Notes under the pieces: model-generated
Told to the model about the DNA's origin: nothing
Databases searched by the model: none
What the model saw: only the letters and a program-made list of their open reading frames with translations
Origin: an uncultured Draconibacterium sp.
Lineage (GTDB): Bacteria > Bacteroidota > Bacteroidia > Bacteroidales > Prolixibacteraceae
Direction of reading: 5' to 3'
NCBI RefSeq assembly: GCF_963677565.1
Contig: NZ_OY781981.1
Coordinates: 1,550,001 to 1,614,000 of the forward strand
Length of the DNA stretch: 64,000 nucleotides
Part shown: piece after piece, positions 44,794 to 53,803 of the stretch
How the letters are laid out: every line of letters starts with the position of its first letter
Numbering within the stretch: position 1 is the first letter of the stretch
Translations under genes and position numbers: made by a program

Positions 44794-45837
44794 ATGAAAC
44801 GTATTAACCACCTTGTTTTTTTATTTTTCGTTGCCGCAATTTTTGCCGGCTGCGGTTCAGATTCAACTGTGATGTACAAAAATATTACTGGAAAAGCCGG
44901 TGAATTGGTTGTCGTTATTTCAAAAGAATCGTGGGATGGGGCACCCGGAAAAATTGTTCGAGAAAGCCTGGCTCAGTCTCATATCGGATTACCACAAGAC
45001 GAACCTCTTTTCGATTTGATTGATGTGCCGCACGATGCCTTTAAAGATATTTTCAGATCCACCCGAAACATTGTGCAAACTACCATATCATCAAATGTAG
45101 ATAAAAGTGGAATTCAATTTACCGACGATGTATGGGCATATCCGCAGGCTACAGTTCAGATTAAGGCTAAAAACGCCGACGAGTTTGTTAAAATCTTTGA
45201 TGAAAACAAAGAAAAAATAATATCGTATTTTGTACAAGCTGAGAAAGAACGTATTACCATGAATTATAAAAACACCTATGAAAAGGCCGTTTTTAATACG
45301 CTTAATACCGAGTTTGGAGTAACGATGAAAGTGCCACCGGGCTTTCGGATAATGGAAAATGAGAAAGACTTTTTATGGGTACAGTATGATACACCTGAGA
45401 TTACCCAGGGAATTGTTATTTACACTTACCCATACGTTTCAGATAGCGCCTTTACCGTTAGTTATCAATTGCCAATTCGCGATAGTTTACTGAAAAAATA
45501 TGTTCCCGGTCCAACTGATGGAAGTTACATGTCGACCGAGAAGCGTCTCGATCAAATTAATAATGTAATTAAACACAATGGTAATTATGCATCCGAAATG
45601 CGTGGTTTGTGGCGTGTTGAAAATGATTTTATGGGGGGACCCTACATTTCGCTTTCAGAATTGGATGCTTCGAATCAGCGGGTTATTAATGCGTTCGGTT
45701 TCGTATATGCACCAAGTAAAGATAAACGAAACTTTTTGCGCCAGGTAGAAGCAATGATTTATTCGCTTAAACAAAATAACCAGGCGGATAATGATAAATT
45801 GAATCAGCAGGATGTTGAAATACAAGTGGAAGGATAA
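44794..45837 (+). CDS. DUF4837 family lipoprotein
   Basis: This 347-residue protein has a lipoprotein signal (LFFVAAIFAGC, C20) and matches the Bacteroidota DUF4837 layout, with NITGKAGELVVVISKESW after the signal and a central WVQYDTPEITQGIVIYTYPY. Family function is unknown; it is probably attached to the outer or inner membrane on the periplasmic side. It stands between terminators as a single gene. Confidence 0.85.
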   Translation: MKRINHLVFLFFVAAIFAGCGSDSTVMYKNITGKAGELVVVISKESWDGAPGKIVRESLAQSHIGLPQDEPLFDLIDVPHDAFKDIFRSTRNIVQTTISSNVDKSGIQFTDDVWAYPQATVQIKAKNADEFVKIFDENKEKIISYFVQAEKERITMNYKNTYEKAVFNTLNTEFGVTMKVPPGFRIMENEKDFLWVQYDTPEITQGIVIYTYPYVSDSAFTVSYQLPIRDSLLKKYVPGPTDGSYMSTEKRLDQINNVIKHNGNYASEMRGLWRVENDFMGGPYISLSELDASNQRVINAFGFVYAPSKDKRNFLRQVEAMIYSLKQNNQADNDKLNQQDVEIQVEG

Positions 45838-45858
45838 AGCATAAATTAAGTGTACAAT

Positions 45859-45900
45859 AAAAAAAGCAGGCTGGACAATCAATTTCCAGCCTGCTTTTTT
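45859..45900. terminator. bidirectional terminator between DUF4837 and metF
   Basis: An almost perfect stem (45860-45875 with 45885-45900) has A-runs on one side and T-runs on the other, so it can end transcription of DUF4837 on the plus strand and metF on the minus strand. Confidence 0.92.
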
Positions 45901-45923
45901 AATATCTTTTTGTTGTTACCTTC

Positions 45924-46877
45924 TTAGAATGCAGCTTTTACTATCTCACTCACATTATCCGAAATACCATAAGTATAAATGTGTAACGATGGTACGTTGT
46001 GTGCAACCAGATCTTTCGACTGGTAAATGGCCCATTCGGTTCCTACACGTCGTGCATCCTCGTTGTTTTTACATTTTGCCAGCTCTTTTGATAAATCCTG
46101 AGGCAAATCAATGCTGAATATTTTTGGAAGCACCGTAAGCTGATTTTTCAGGTTAATAGGTTTAATTCCCGGAATGATTGGAACGGTGATTCCAATTGCA
46201 CGGCATTTATCTACAAAATCGTAATAAACCTGGTTATCAAAAAACATTTGCGTGACAATATAATCAGCACCTTCGTCCACTTTTTGTTTTAGATAATCCA
46301 TGTCTTGTGCCATGTTTGGCGCCTCAAAATGCTTCTCAGGGTAGCCTGCAACTCCAATACAAAAATCAAGTGGTTTATTATTTTTCAGGTCCTCTTCCAG
46401 GTATTTCCCTTTTCCAAGGTCTTTAATTTGTTTCACTAACTCGTTGGCATTGGAGTGACCGTTTTGTGTTGGTGTAAAAACATGCTGACTTTTTACTCCG
46501 TCGCCACGCAACGCCAAAACGTTGTCGATTCCTAAAAAGTTAAGATCGATCAGTACGTGCTCGGTTTCACTTTTTGTAAAGCCTCCACACAAAATATGTG
46601 GTACTACCGGAATGCCGTATTTGTGCTGGATTGCAGCGGCAATAGCCACCGTGCCCGGACGTTTACGCACCGTTTGTTTTACAATACTTCCATCGGGAAG
46701 TTCTTTAAATTCAACTTCGTCGCGGTGGGTGGTAATGTTAATGTATTTTGGATCAAACTCAGTTAAGCTTTCAATCGTTTTATGCAGGCGCGACACATCG
46801 TTGCCTTTTAATGGAGGCAGGAGTTCAAAAGAAAACACGGTTTTCTTTGCCTGATTTATAGTGTCAATAACTTTCAT
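45924..46877 (-). CDS. metF: methylenetetrahydrofolate reductase
   Basis: MetF makes 5-methyltetrahydrofolate with a reduced flavin, the methyl donor for MetH. The 317-residue TIM-barrel protein has FSFELLPPLKG near the N-terminus (catalytic E), NITTHRDE, HILCGG, LALRGD and the IVTQMFFD motif. The length is normal. It lies downstream of metH, 110 bases away, and has its own -7 box, so it can be made alone as well as with the operon. Confidence 0.95.
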   Translation of the reverse strand: MKVIDTINQAKKTVFSFELLPPLKGNDVSRLHKTIESLTEFDPKYINITTHRDEVEFKELPDGSIVKQTVRKRPGTVAIAAAIQHKYGIPVVPHILCGGFTKSETEHVLIDLNFLGIDNVLALRGDGVKSQHVFTPTQNGHSNANELVKQIKDLGKGKYLEEDLKNNKPLDFCIGVAGYPEKHFEAPNMAQDMDYLKQKVDEGADYIVTQMFFDNQVYYDFVDKCRAIGITVPIIPGIKPINLKNQLTVLPKIFSIDLPQDLSKELAKCKNNEDARRVGTEWAIYQSKDLVAHNVPSLHIYTYGISDNVSEIVKAAF

Positions 46878-46902
46878 GTGGTTTTCGTCTGTTTTGCTTC
46901 TG

Positions 46903-46910
46903 CAAATTTA
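46903..46910 (-). promoter_or_regulatory. putative metF promoter -7 element
   Basis: Read on the minus strand, TAAATTTG matches TAnnTTTG exactly, 25 bases before the metF start. No clear -33 box is seen at the normal spacing. Confidence 0.5.
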
Positions 46911-46987
46911 ACAATTTCGTACCTGTTCGTCTGAATAAATCGCAAATTGAAAAATAAATGACAGTTTTTTAAAATGAATTCAATTGT

Positions 46988-49900
46988 TTATTTGTAATTC
47001 AGATTGGTAGGTAAAAACTTCTCGACAAATTCTACCGATTCGTTTTTACGATGTGCATAATCTTCAACCTGGTCTTTACCGATCTTTTCGAGACTGAAAT
47101 AACGCGATTCAGGACGCACAAAATACTGTCCTGAAACCGATGCGTTCGGATACATCGCAAAATGCTCCGTTAACGAAATTCCAATCTTTTCAGCGTCGAT
47201 CAGTTTGAACAAATTCTCTTTTTCAGAGTGCTCCGGACAAGCCGGGTAGCCCAACGCCGGACGAATTCCCTGGTATTTAATTTTCAGAATATCGTCGAGC
47301 GACAGATTTTCATCAGGCACGTATCCCCAGTAATTCTTACGAATTTCAAGGTGCAACAGTTCTGCAAAAGCTTCGCTCAATCGGTCGGCCAGTGCTTCCA
47401 CCATTATCGCTTTATAATCGTTATGCTCTTCGCGAAACTGTTTGGTCCATTTCTCAATACCGATACCGGCAGTTGTTGCAAAACCTCCGCAATAATCAAC
47501 TTTGCCCGATTCTTTTGGTGCCACAAAATCGGCCAGACCGAAATTCGCGACACCTTCTTTCTTCTTCTCCTGCTGGCGAAGGTGATAGAAACGCCCGATC
47601 TCTTTTTCGCACGATTCATCTTCGTAAAGAACCACGTCGTCGCCATCCGATTGTGCCGGCCAGATTCCAAAAGCAGCATTGGCCTGCAGCATTTTTTTCT
47701 CTATAATTTCATCGAGGAATTCATTCCCTTCTTTAAATAGTTTCTTTGCTTCTTCGCCCTGTTTTTCATCAGCCAGAATTTGCGGGTAGTGCCCTTTTAG
47801 TCCCCAGGTAATAAAGAAGAAAGTCCAGTCGATGTAATTTCTCAGTTCTTCCAACGGGAAGTCGATCAAATGTTTTACTCCGGTGAAATTCGGTTTATAA
47901 ATTGGTGTGTTGTTCCAATCGATCGGGAATTTATTCTCACGTGCTTTTTCAAGACTTAAGTATTCTTTTTCTTTTCTTTTTCCCTGAAATTCACGGATTT
48001 GAGCGTACTCTGCATCGAGGTTCTCAATGAATTTTTCATTCTTTGAAATAAGGTTCGAAACCACATTAACCGCCAGCGAAGCATCTTTTACATGAACCAC
48101 CGGAGCTGAATATTCAGGTGCAATTTTAACTGCAGTGTGAATTTTTGAAGTGGTTGCACCGCCGATCATTACCGGGATATGCATTTTGCGGCGTTCCATT
48201 TCTTTGGCAATCTCCACCATAATTTCCAGCGATGGAGTAATCAAGCCACTCAGGCCGATAACATCCACCTTGTTTTTAATGGCTTCATCCAAAATCTTCT
48301 CCGTTGGAACCATAACACCCAAATCGATTATCTCGTAGTTGTTACAGCCCAAAACCACACCAACAATGTTTTTGCCAATGTCGTGTACGTCGCCTTTTAC
48401 CGTGGCCATCAGTACTTTTTTCTGCGATGTGCTGTTCTTAAATTTTGCCTTATCCGCTTCAATATATGGCAGCAAATAAGCCACTGCTTTTTTCATTACG
48501 CGGGCCGATTTGATTACCTGTGGAAGGAACATTTTTCCCGCTCCAAACAACTCACCAACAACGTTCATTCCGTCCATTAATGGACCTTCGATAATATTCA
48601 GTGCAGGCGAATATTTTTCAATGGCTTCAGCCATATCTTCGTCAACAAATTCAGGCAATCCTTTTACCAAAGCGTGCCCAATCCGTTCCTCAAGTGGCAA
48701 CTCGCGCCATTCATCTTTCTTCTCCTCTTTTTTCGAAGTCGACTTCAGGTTTTCAGCAAACTCAAGCAAGCGTTCCGTTGCATCAGGTCTGCGATTTAAT
48801 ACCAGATCTTCAATCTTTTCAAGAAAGTCTTTTGGAATTTCATCATAAATCTGCAACATTCCGGGATTTACAATTCCCATGTCAAGCCCGGCTTTAATGG
48901 CATGAAACAGGAATACTGAGTGCATGGCTTCGCGCACCACATTGTTTCCGCGGAAAGCAAAAGAAACGTTACTAACCCCTGCACTAACTTTTGCCAGCGG
49001 AAGGTTTTCTTTTATCCATTTTACCGATTCGATGAACGAAACGGCGTAGTTGTTATGCTCTTCAATTCCGGTCCCGATGGTCAGCACATTCGGATCGAAA
49101 ATGATATCCTGGGCAGGCAATCCAACTTTCTCGGTTAGAATTTTATAGGCACGGCTGCAAATTTCTTTGCGGCGTTCGGTATTGTCGGCCTGGCCTTTCT
49201 CATCAAAAGCCATAACGATAACCGCAGCACCGTAACGTTTTATTTTTTGTGCCTGTTCGATAAAAACTTTTTCACCTTCTTTTATACTTATGGAGTTCAC
49301 GATGGCTTTGCCCTGTAAACATTTTAATCCGGCTTCGATCACGTTCCATTTCGATGAGTCGATCATAATTGGTAGCCTGGCAATATCGGGTTCGGCCATA
49401 ATCAGGTTTAGGAAAGTCACCATTTCTTTTTCGGCGTCCAACATGGCGTCGTCCATATTTACGTCGATTACCTGTGCTCCATTTTCTACCTGATGGCGGG
49501 CAATCGTCAGCGCTTCCTCGTATTTTTCTTCACTGATGAGACGTGCAAATTTGCGCGATCCGGCAACGTTACAACGTTCTCCAATATTCAGGAAGTTGGT
49601 GTTTTCAGTAATGGTAACCGGCTCCAGTCCGCTAAGTTTTGTGTAAGTTGTGGCTTCGGCGCGGTGGTGCGGATTTGCTTTCGCAGCCATATCAGCAAAA
49701 GCTTTAATATGAGCAGGTGTTGTACCGCAGCAACCACCAATAATATTTACATAGTTATTGTCGAGATACTGTTTGATATGCCCGGCCATAATTTCCGGAG
49801 TTTCGTCGTACTCACCAAATTGGTTGGGTAGTCCGGCATTTGGATGTGCGCTGATGTGAAATGGTGCTTTTCCGGCCAGTTCTTTAATATACGGCTGAAG

Positions 49901-50671
49901 ATCGGTAGCTCCCAACGAGCAGTTCAGTCCGACACTTAACAAATCGACATGTGAAACGGAATTCAGGAAAGCTTCCAGCGTTTGACCGGAAAGTGTGCGG
50001 CCACTTGCATCGGTTATAGTTCCTGAAACCATTAGCGGAATAGTTATTCCTTTTGCATCAAGAACTTCTTCGATGGCAAAAATTGCTGCCTTGCTGTTTA
50101 GCGTATCAAAAATAGTTTCGATTAACAGGAGATCAACACCTCCATCGATTAACGCTTCCACCTCTTCACGATAAGCTTGTTTTACTTCGTCGAATGAAAT
50201 GGCACGATAACCGGGATCATTTACATCGGGCGAAAGTGACAATGTTTTGTTGGTTGGTCCGATTGATCCTGCAACGTAACGTGGTTTATCCGGATTGGCT
50301 TCTGTGTATTTGTCGGCCAGCTTTTTTGCAAGTTCAGCCGAAGCCTTATTCATTTTATAGACATACTCCTCTGCATTGTAATCGGCCTGCGAAATGCTGG
50401 TTGCATTAAACGTGTTGGTGCAAATTATATCTGCACCGGCTTCCAGATAAGCTTCATGGATTTCTGAAATAACATCAGGGCGGGTAAGCGACAACATGTC
50501 GTTGTTCCCTTTCTGATCGCTGGGGTGATCCTTCAACAATTCACCCCTGTAATCTGCCTCGTCCAGTTTATATTCCTGAATCAGAGAACCCATTGCTCCA
50601 TCCAATACCAATACTCTCTTCTTGAGTTCTTCCCGTATGTCTCTTTTTACATTCATTTTTCTCTCTTTCAA
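46988..50671 (-). CDS. metH: cobalamin-dependent methionine synthase, full length
   Basis: MetH moves the methyl group of 5-methyltetrahydrofolate to homocysteine through cobalamin. The 1227-residue protein has all four modules: homocysteine domain (about 10-330, zinc ligands in VGLNCS and GGCCGTTP), pterin domain (about 350-620, ENTNFLNIGERCN), cobalamin cap and binding domains (about 655-900, GDVHDIGKNIVG with lower axial H763) and the SAM-dependent reactivation domain (about 910-1227, GYPACPEHSEK). The length matches E. coli MetH. Start codons at 50671 and 50656 are both possible. It is downstream of the homocysteine genes and the DUF559 cassette in one orientation. Confidence 0.97.
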   Translation of the reverse strand: MKERKMNVKRDIREELKKRVLVLDGAMGSLIQEYKLDEADYRGELLKDHPSDQKGNNDMLSLTRPDVISEIHEAYLEAGADIICTNTFNATSISQADYNAEEYVYKMNKASAELAKKLADKYTEANPDKPRYVAGSIGPTNKTLSLSPDVNDPGYRAISFDEVKQAYREEVEALIDGGVDLLLIETIFDTLNSKAAIFAIEEVLDAKGITIPLMVSGTITDASGRTLSGQTLEAFLNSVSHVDLLSVGLNCSLGATDLQPYIKELAGKAPFHISAHPNAGLPNQFGEYDETPEIMAGHIKQYLDNNYVNIIGGCCGTTPAHIKAFADMAAKANPHHRAEATTYTKLSGLEPVTITENTNFLNIGERCNVAGSRKFARLISEEKYEEALTIARHQVENGAQVIDVNMDDAMLDAEKEMVTFLNLIMAEPDIARLPIMIDSSKWNVIEAGLKCLQGKAIVNSISIKEGEKVFIEQAQKIKRYGAAVIVMAFDEKGQADNTERRKEICSRAYKILTEKVGLPAQDIIFDPNVLTIGTGIEEHNNYAVSFIESVKWIKENLPLAKVSAGVSNVSFAFRGNNVVREAMHSVFLFHAIKAGLDMGIVNPGMLQIYDEIPKDFLEKIEDLVLNRRPDATERLLEFAENLKSTSKKEEKKDEWRELPLEERIGHALVKGLPEFVDEDMAEAIEKYSPALNIIEGPLMDGMNVVGELFGAGKMFLPQVIKSARVMKKAVAYLLPYIEADKAKFKNSTSQKKVLMATVKGDVHDIGKNIVGVVLGCNNYEIIDLGVMVPTEKILDEAIKNKVDVIGLSGLITPSLEIMVEIAKEMERRKMHIPVMIGGATTSKIHTAVKIAPEYSAPVVHVKDASLAVNVVSNLISKNEKFIENLDAEYAQIREFQGKRKEKEYLSLEKARENKFPIDWNNTPIYKPNFTGVKHLIDFPLEELRNYIDWTFFFITWGLKGHYPQILADEKQGEEAKKLFKEGNEFLDEIIEKKMLQANAAFGIWPAQSDGDDVVLYEDESCEKEIGRFYHLRQQEKKKEGVANFGLADFVAPKESGKVDYCGGFATTAGIGIEKWTKQFREEHNDYKAIMVEALADRLSEAFAELLHLEIRKNYWGYVPDENLSLDDILKIKYQGIRPALGYPACPEHSEKENLFKLIDAEKIGISLTEHFAMYPNASVSGQYFVRPESRYFSLEKIGKDQVEDYAHRKNESVEFVEKFLPTNLNYK

Positions 50672-50700
50672 TTTCTTCGTAACCGTTGTTTCGTCTGATC

Positions 50701-51151
50701 TCCCCTTGAGGGGATAAAGGGGTGATTTTACACTTTTATTTCCTCGATGTAAAGTTCCAAAGATATCTTTACATTATGAATATTTTTTAGAATTTCCTGA
50801 TTATGAAATCGTATAATATTATATCCCATTTCTTTTAAATCCTCTTCTCTCTTTTTATCCTTGCTTTTTTGAAAACGATGAATTGTTCCGTCCAGTTCTA
50901 TTATCAGCTTCAGGTCTTTACAGAAAAAATCTACAATATAATTTCCTATTGGTCTTTGCCTTAAGAACGAATATCCTTTCAGTTGCTTTTGTTTTAAAAC
51001 CTCATCCCACAAAACAACTTCTGCCAAAGTTGAGTTGTTACGAAGTTTTCTGGCATAATCTTTTAGATTCTTATTGTAGTTGTTATTTAAAAAATCTTCG
51101 TACATGGTTTTAGTTGTATTCTCATCCCCCTAACCCCCTTCAAAGGGGGAA
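50701..51151 (-). mobile_element. DUF559 cassette with imperfect terminal inverted hairpins
   Basis: The DUF559 gene is bounded on each side by a GC-rich hairpin: CCCCTTGAGGGG with a following AAAGGGGTGAT on the left (50701-50726), and ATCCCCCTAACCCCC with CAAAGGGGG on the right (51124-51151). The left end reversed closely resembles the right end (ATC.CCCCT..CCCC pattern), so together they form imperfect inverted repeats close to the gene ends. No transposase and no clear target duplication are seen. Mobility is inferred from this architecture and from its place inside an otherwise continuous operon. Confidence 0.5.
50728..51105 (-). CDS. DUF559 endonuclease-like protein
   Basis: This 125-residue protein belongs to the DUF559 group, related to Vsr/PD-(D/E)XK nucleases. 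Recognisable parts are ARKLRNNSTLAEVVLWDEV near the N-terminus, FLRQRPIGNYIVDFFC and the active-site-like LIIELDGTIH followed by a basic helix KDKKREEDLKEMG. Such proteins are frequent in Bacteroidota and their role is not established. It is bounded by inverted hairpins and interrupts the homocysteine-metH operon in the same orientation, so it may be carried on the operon transcript. Confidence 0.82.
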   Translation of the reverse strand: MYEDFLNNNYNKNLKDYARKLRNNSTLAEVVLWDEVLKQKQLKGYSFLRQRPIGNYIVDFFCKDLKLIIELDGTIHRFQKSKDKKREEDLKEMGYNIIRFHNQEILKNIHNVKISLELYIEEIKV

Positions 51152-51196
51152 TTGAATATGCTGATTATATGAATTTTATTCATCGTTTGTTTCCTT

Positions 51197-51949
51197 CTAC
51201 TTTAATATTTTTATTTCGTTATCGCCTTTAATCCCGATTTTGTCCTCACAGATGATTAATAACGATTGAATTTCCTGAAAGTTCTCGGCTTGTTTGATTA
51301 CTTTCTCCACATGGTCGGGTGATTTTACTTTATTGCCAAATGCGGTTGCCAGTGCATCGGCCATAAGAATGTCGTTACATACCACTACTACGGCATCGGC
51401 TTTCCCATAACTTAACGAAAGGCCTACCGTTCCGGCCGAAGTGCAAATTCCCATCTTTTCATTATCAGCGGGAATTACCAGACCAATTCTTTCCGATAGG
51501 ATCGATTCGCCGGCAAATACCGACAGCACCAATTCGTTTATTAAGGAAACGAAAATATCGCCGCCATTTTCCACCAGCAATTCGTTAATCGAAAAGTTGT
51601 TCAGCAATTCTTCGCCAATTTCGCGGGCAAACAAACCGGCCACTGCCGACATCGGACCAATTCCGGCTTTCTCTGCGGCAACCGCCATTTCTTTTGCTTC
51701 TTCGGGGGCAAAATCGGACGGTTGAAACGGTTTCAGGCTTTTCTTGAAAAACGGTTCTTTTTCGATGTAATCATCGAAAGTTTGGCGCAGCGTTTTCATT
51801 TTTGCCAAAGCCACTTCCTGCATCTCTTCTTTGTATGACGCCGGATCGATACCGATCCAAAGATCAGTTTCCAGGTGTTTTACTTCAAATCCCGAAAAGC
51901 GTTCGGTGTTAAACTGGCTGCGGTATGTACGTTCTTCAAAAATATTCAT
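51197..51949 (-). CDS. UPF0280/ApbE-like protein of the homocysteine pathway
   Basis: This 250-residue protein of the UPF0280 family (COG2122, related to the ApbE fold) contains VENGGDIFVSL and CTSAGTVGLSLSYGKADAVVV. In methanogens its relatives work with the DUF39 and NIL-ferredoxin proteins in homocysteine synthesis from aspartate semialdehyde and sulfide. The open frame goes up to 52036, but its first 29 codons are the translation of a palindromic repeat (PNLIRNL...LNQVQHD), so the start was placed at ATG 51949 (MNIFEERTYR). It follows the NIL-ferredoxin gene by 89 bases. Confidence 0.85.
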   Translation of the reverse strand: MNIFEERTYRSQFNTERFSGFEVKHLETDLWIGIDPASYKEEMQEVALAKMKTLRQTFDDYIEKEPFFKKSLKPFQPSDFAPEEAKEMAVAAEKAGIGPMSAVAGLFAREIGEELLNNFSINELLVENGGDIFVSLINELVLSVFAGESILSERIGLVIPADNEKMGICTSAGTVGLSLSYGKADAVVVVCNDILMADALATAFGNKVKSPDHVEKVIKQAENFQEIQSLLIICEDKIGIKGDNEIKILK

Positions 51950-51963
51950 CGTTTTCCCAATTA

Positions 51964-52025
51964 CGTCATGCTGAACTTGATTCAGCATCTTTTCAACGAG
52001 ATTCCGAATCAAGTTCGGAATGACG
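51964..52025. repeat. palindromic interspersed repeat, copy B
   Basis: Ends CGTCA and TGACG pair. The inner arms are ATGCTGAA...TTCAGCAT and ATTCCGAA...TTCGGAAT. The first 30 bases are nearly identical to the copy at 37411. It lies in the gap between the NIL-ferredoxin and UPF0280 genes and could make a structured mRNA segment between the two cistrons. Confidence 0.85.
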
Positions 52026-52038
52026 GTTTTGAACAAAA

Positions 52039-52449
52039 TTATCTAAAATCAATTTCAAACAAATTCAGCGGACAAGCCGGGATACAAAGTTCGCAAACCA
52101 CACATTTGCTTTTGTCGAATTCCAGTTTCCACGACTGCTTATTCATGTTTAAAGCTCCGGCAAAACATACGGCGGTGCAGTTTCCGCAATCAATACATTT
52201 TTCTTCCTTCCAGCGAATTCGTTTATCCAGCGATTCGCAGGTAATTTTGTGGCTTCTAATGTATTCAACGCCTTTCTCAATATTTTCCTTTTTGCCCTGC
52301 AGTTCCAGCAAAAGACTTCCGCGTTTTCCGGGATAGACTTCTGCTTTCAGAATATTAATTCTGATATCGTAATCTTTCACCAGGTGGTAAGTAAAAGCTT
52401 TGTCGCCGCTATGCGGAGGAAAATTCAGTATGTATCTTTTTTTAATCAT
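52039..52449 (-). CDS. NIL-domain/4Fe-4S ferredoxin protein (homocysteine synthesis)
   Basis: This 136-residue protein has an N-terminal NIL domain (about 1-75, with the ILKAEVYPGKRGSLLLELQG strand pattern) and two 4Fe-4S ferredoxin motifs, CIDCGNCTAVC and CVVCELCIPAC, with four cysteines each. The same arrangement is found in the methanogen partner of DUF39 needed for homocysteine formation, where it likely supplies electrons. It overlaps the end of the DUF39 gene by 8 bases, implying coupled translation and a joint complex. Confidence 0.9.
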   Translation of the reverse strand: MIKKRYILNFPPHSGDKAFTYHLVKDYDIRINILKAEVYPGKRGSLLLELQGKKENIEKGVEYIRSHKITCESLDKRIRWKEEKCIDCGNCTAVCFAGALNMNKQSWKLEFDKSKCVVCELCIPACPLNLFEIDFR

Positions 52450-53605
52450 TGTCTACCTCCGTTTCTTTTAGTCCGTTTAAGGCTGTATTTGAAGGGAACA
52501 TTTGCACCGGTTTTGTAACTTCAAACGCTCCGTTTAGCAACCATTTCTTCAATTCATCAGCTATTACGCGAGCTTTCTTTAAACTGGCAACTGGCGCTGT
52601 TCTAATCTTTTTGCCTTTCACTTTTATGGTTCCCGACTGTAACTCCTCGTAGGTAACCTGCCCCAATTTTGGCGTTCCAACCGTTCCGTAATCAAGTACC
52701 GAGGTTTCAATCTGGCTGTTGTTAATCGATACGCGTTTTGCTATATCTGCATTCAAAACCGGGATTGGAATTCCAATTCCCACAAACATACTCACGCCAT
52801 ATTTTTCGTACGATGCGGCCTGAATGTAATCGGGCGACATTTCTTTCAGGTCTCCCATTACTGCAATTGTCGCTGCATTTGTCACCGGAACTCCCAATTC
52901 GTTTTTGGGTTTTGTAGTGTGAAACTGCGTTCCCGGCCAAACGACAAACCCTTGAGTACCACCCAAGAATATGCGTGTTCCCAATCCGATTGTTTTAAAC
53001 TCCGGATCGTTAAGCAGCGGACTCAATTCGCCCGAGGTGGAGTAGGTGGCGTTACGCAGATTAGGTAACAAAGTACCCATGTAGGTATGCTTTATCGTTG
53101 ATGTGGTGTTAACAGCCACGTTATAGTTCTGATAAGCATTTCGCGGATTAAAAAGCGTAAACTCATTAATCGTATTGATGTTTATCTTCGTTTTTATATG
53201 CTTCCGCGGATAACAATCGGTACCTTTTGCCCAGGCTTCCAAAACCACATCTTTTCCTTCCAGTAAATCCTGAATTACATGAGCGCCGCCGTATTCCGGA
53301 TTGTCAGGATCGCAGGCTGTGGCACCGATATATGAATCTACTGCTGCCAGTCCTTCGTAACACGGAACACCGTTCAAACGTATTTTTTCCATCCTGATTG
53401 GCGGATTGGCGTGCCCGAAATTTATAATAGCACCCGACGAGCACATGGCGCCAAAGGTGGCAGTGGTTACAACATCAACTTTCTCAACTATTTCCTCTGG
53501 CGTTAACTCTTTTGCCATTTCCGCAACTTCTTCGGCGGTTAAAACAACTGCTTTCCCTGCCTTCAGTTTTTGGTTAATTTCTTCGTACGATTTTGTTGTC
53601 GACAT
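52442..53605 (-). CDS. DUF39 (COG1900) homocysteine biosynthesis protein
   Basis: This 387-residue protein belongs to the DUF39/COG1900 family, shown in Methanosarcina to be required for homocysteine formation from aspartate semialdehyde and sulfide together with a NIL-ferredoxin protein. Conserved segments visible are MCSSGAIINFGHANPPIR, IGATACD, GGAHVIQDLL and FLGGTQGFVVWPGTQ. Two cysteines (C55 region and ATACD) are possible persulfide carriers. It is the first gene after a SAM-I riboswitch and leads the operon. No CBS domains follow, unlike some archaeal members. Confidence 0.9.
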   Translation of the reverse strand: MSTTKSYEEINQKLKAGKAVVLTAEEVAEMAKELTPEEIVEKVDVVTTATFGAMCSSGAIINFGHANPPIRMEKIRLNGVPCYEGLAAVDSYIGATACDPDNPEYGGAHVIQDLLEGKDVVLEAWAKGTDCYPRKHIKTKININTINEFTLFNPRNAYQNYNVAVNTTSTIKHTYMGTLLPNLRNATYSTSGELSPLLNDPEFKTIGLGTRIFLGGTQGFVVWPGTQFHTTKPKNELGVPVTNAATIAVMGDLKEMSPDYIQAASYEKYGVSMFVGIGIPIPVLNADIAKRVSINNSQIETSVLDYGTVGTPKLGQVTYEELQSGTIKVKGKKIRTAPVASLKKARVIADELKKWLLNGAFEVTKPVQMFPSNTALNGLKETEVDND

Positions 53606-53803
53606 ATTTTAAAAAGTCGGAAGTTTGAAGCCGGAAGAACGAAGCATCCATCTTCGAAACCGGCAACTGTCTTCATTTAAAGTTTTTAATGATATTTCTT
53701 ACAATGCTATTTAAAGGCGGTTAGAACCGCTGGCGCATACACATATTTGCCCCGTGCAGATAGCTTGTAAAAAATAATTTGTAGTGCAGTTTCTTCATCG
53801 ATC

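Noticed and set aside
50701..51151. Complete insertion sequence
   Set aside because: No transposase and no clear target duplication; only a nuclease-like gene with hairpin ends, so it is listed as a putative cassette.
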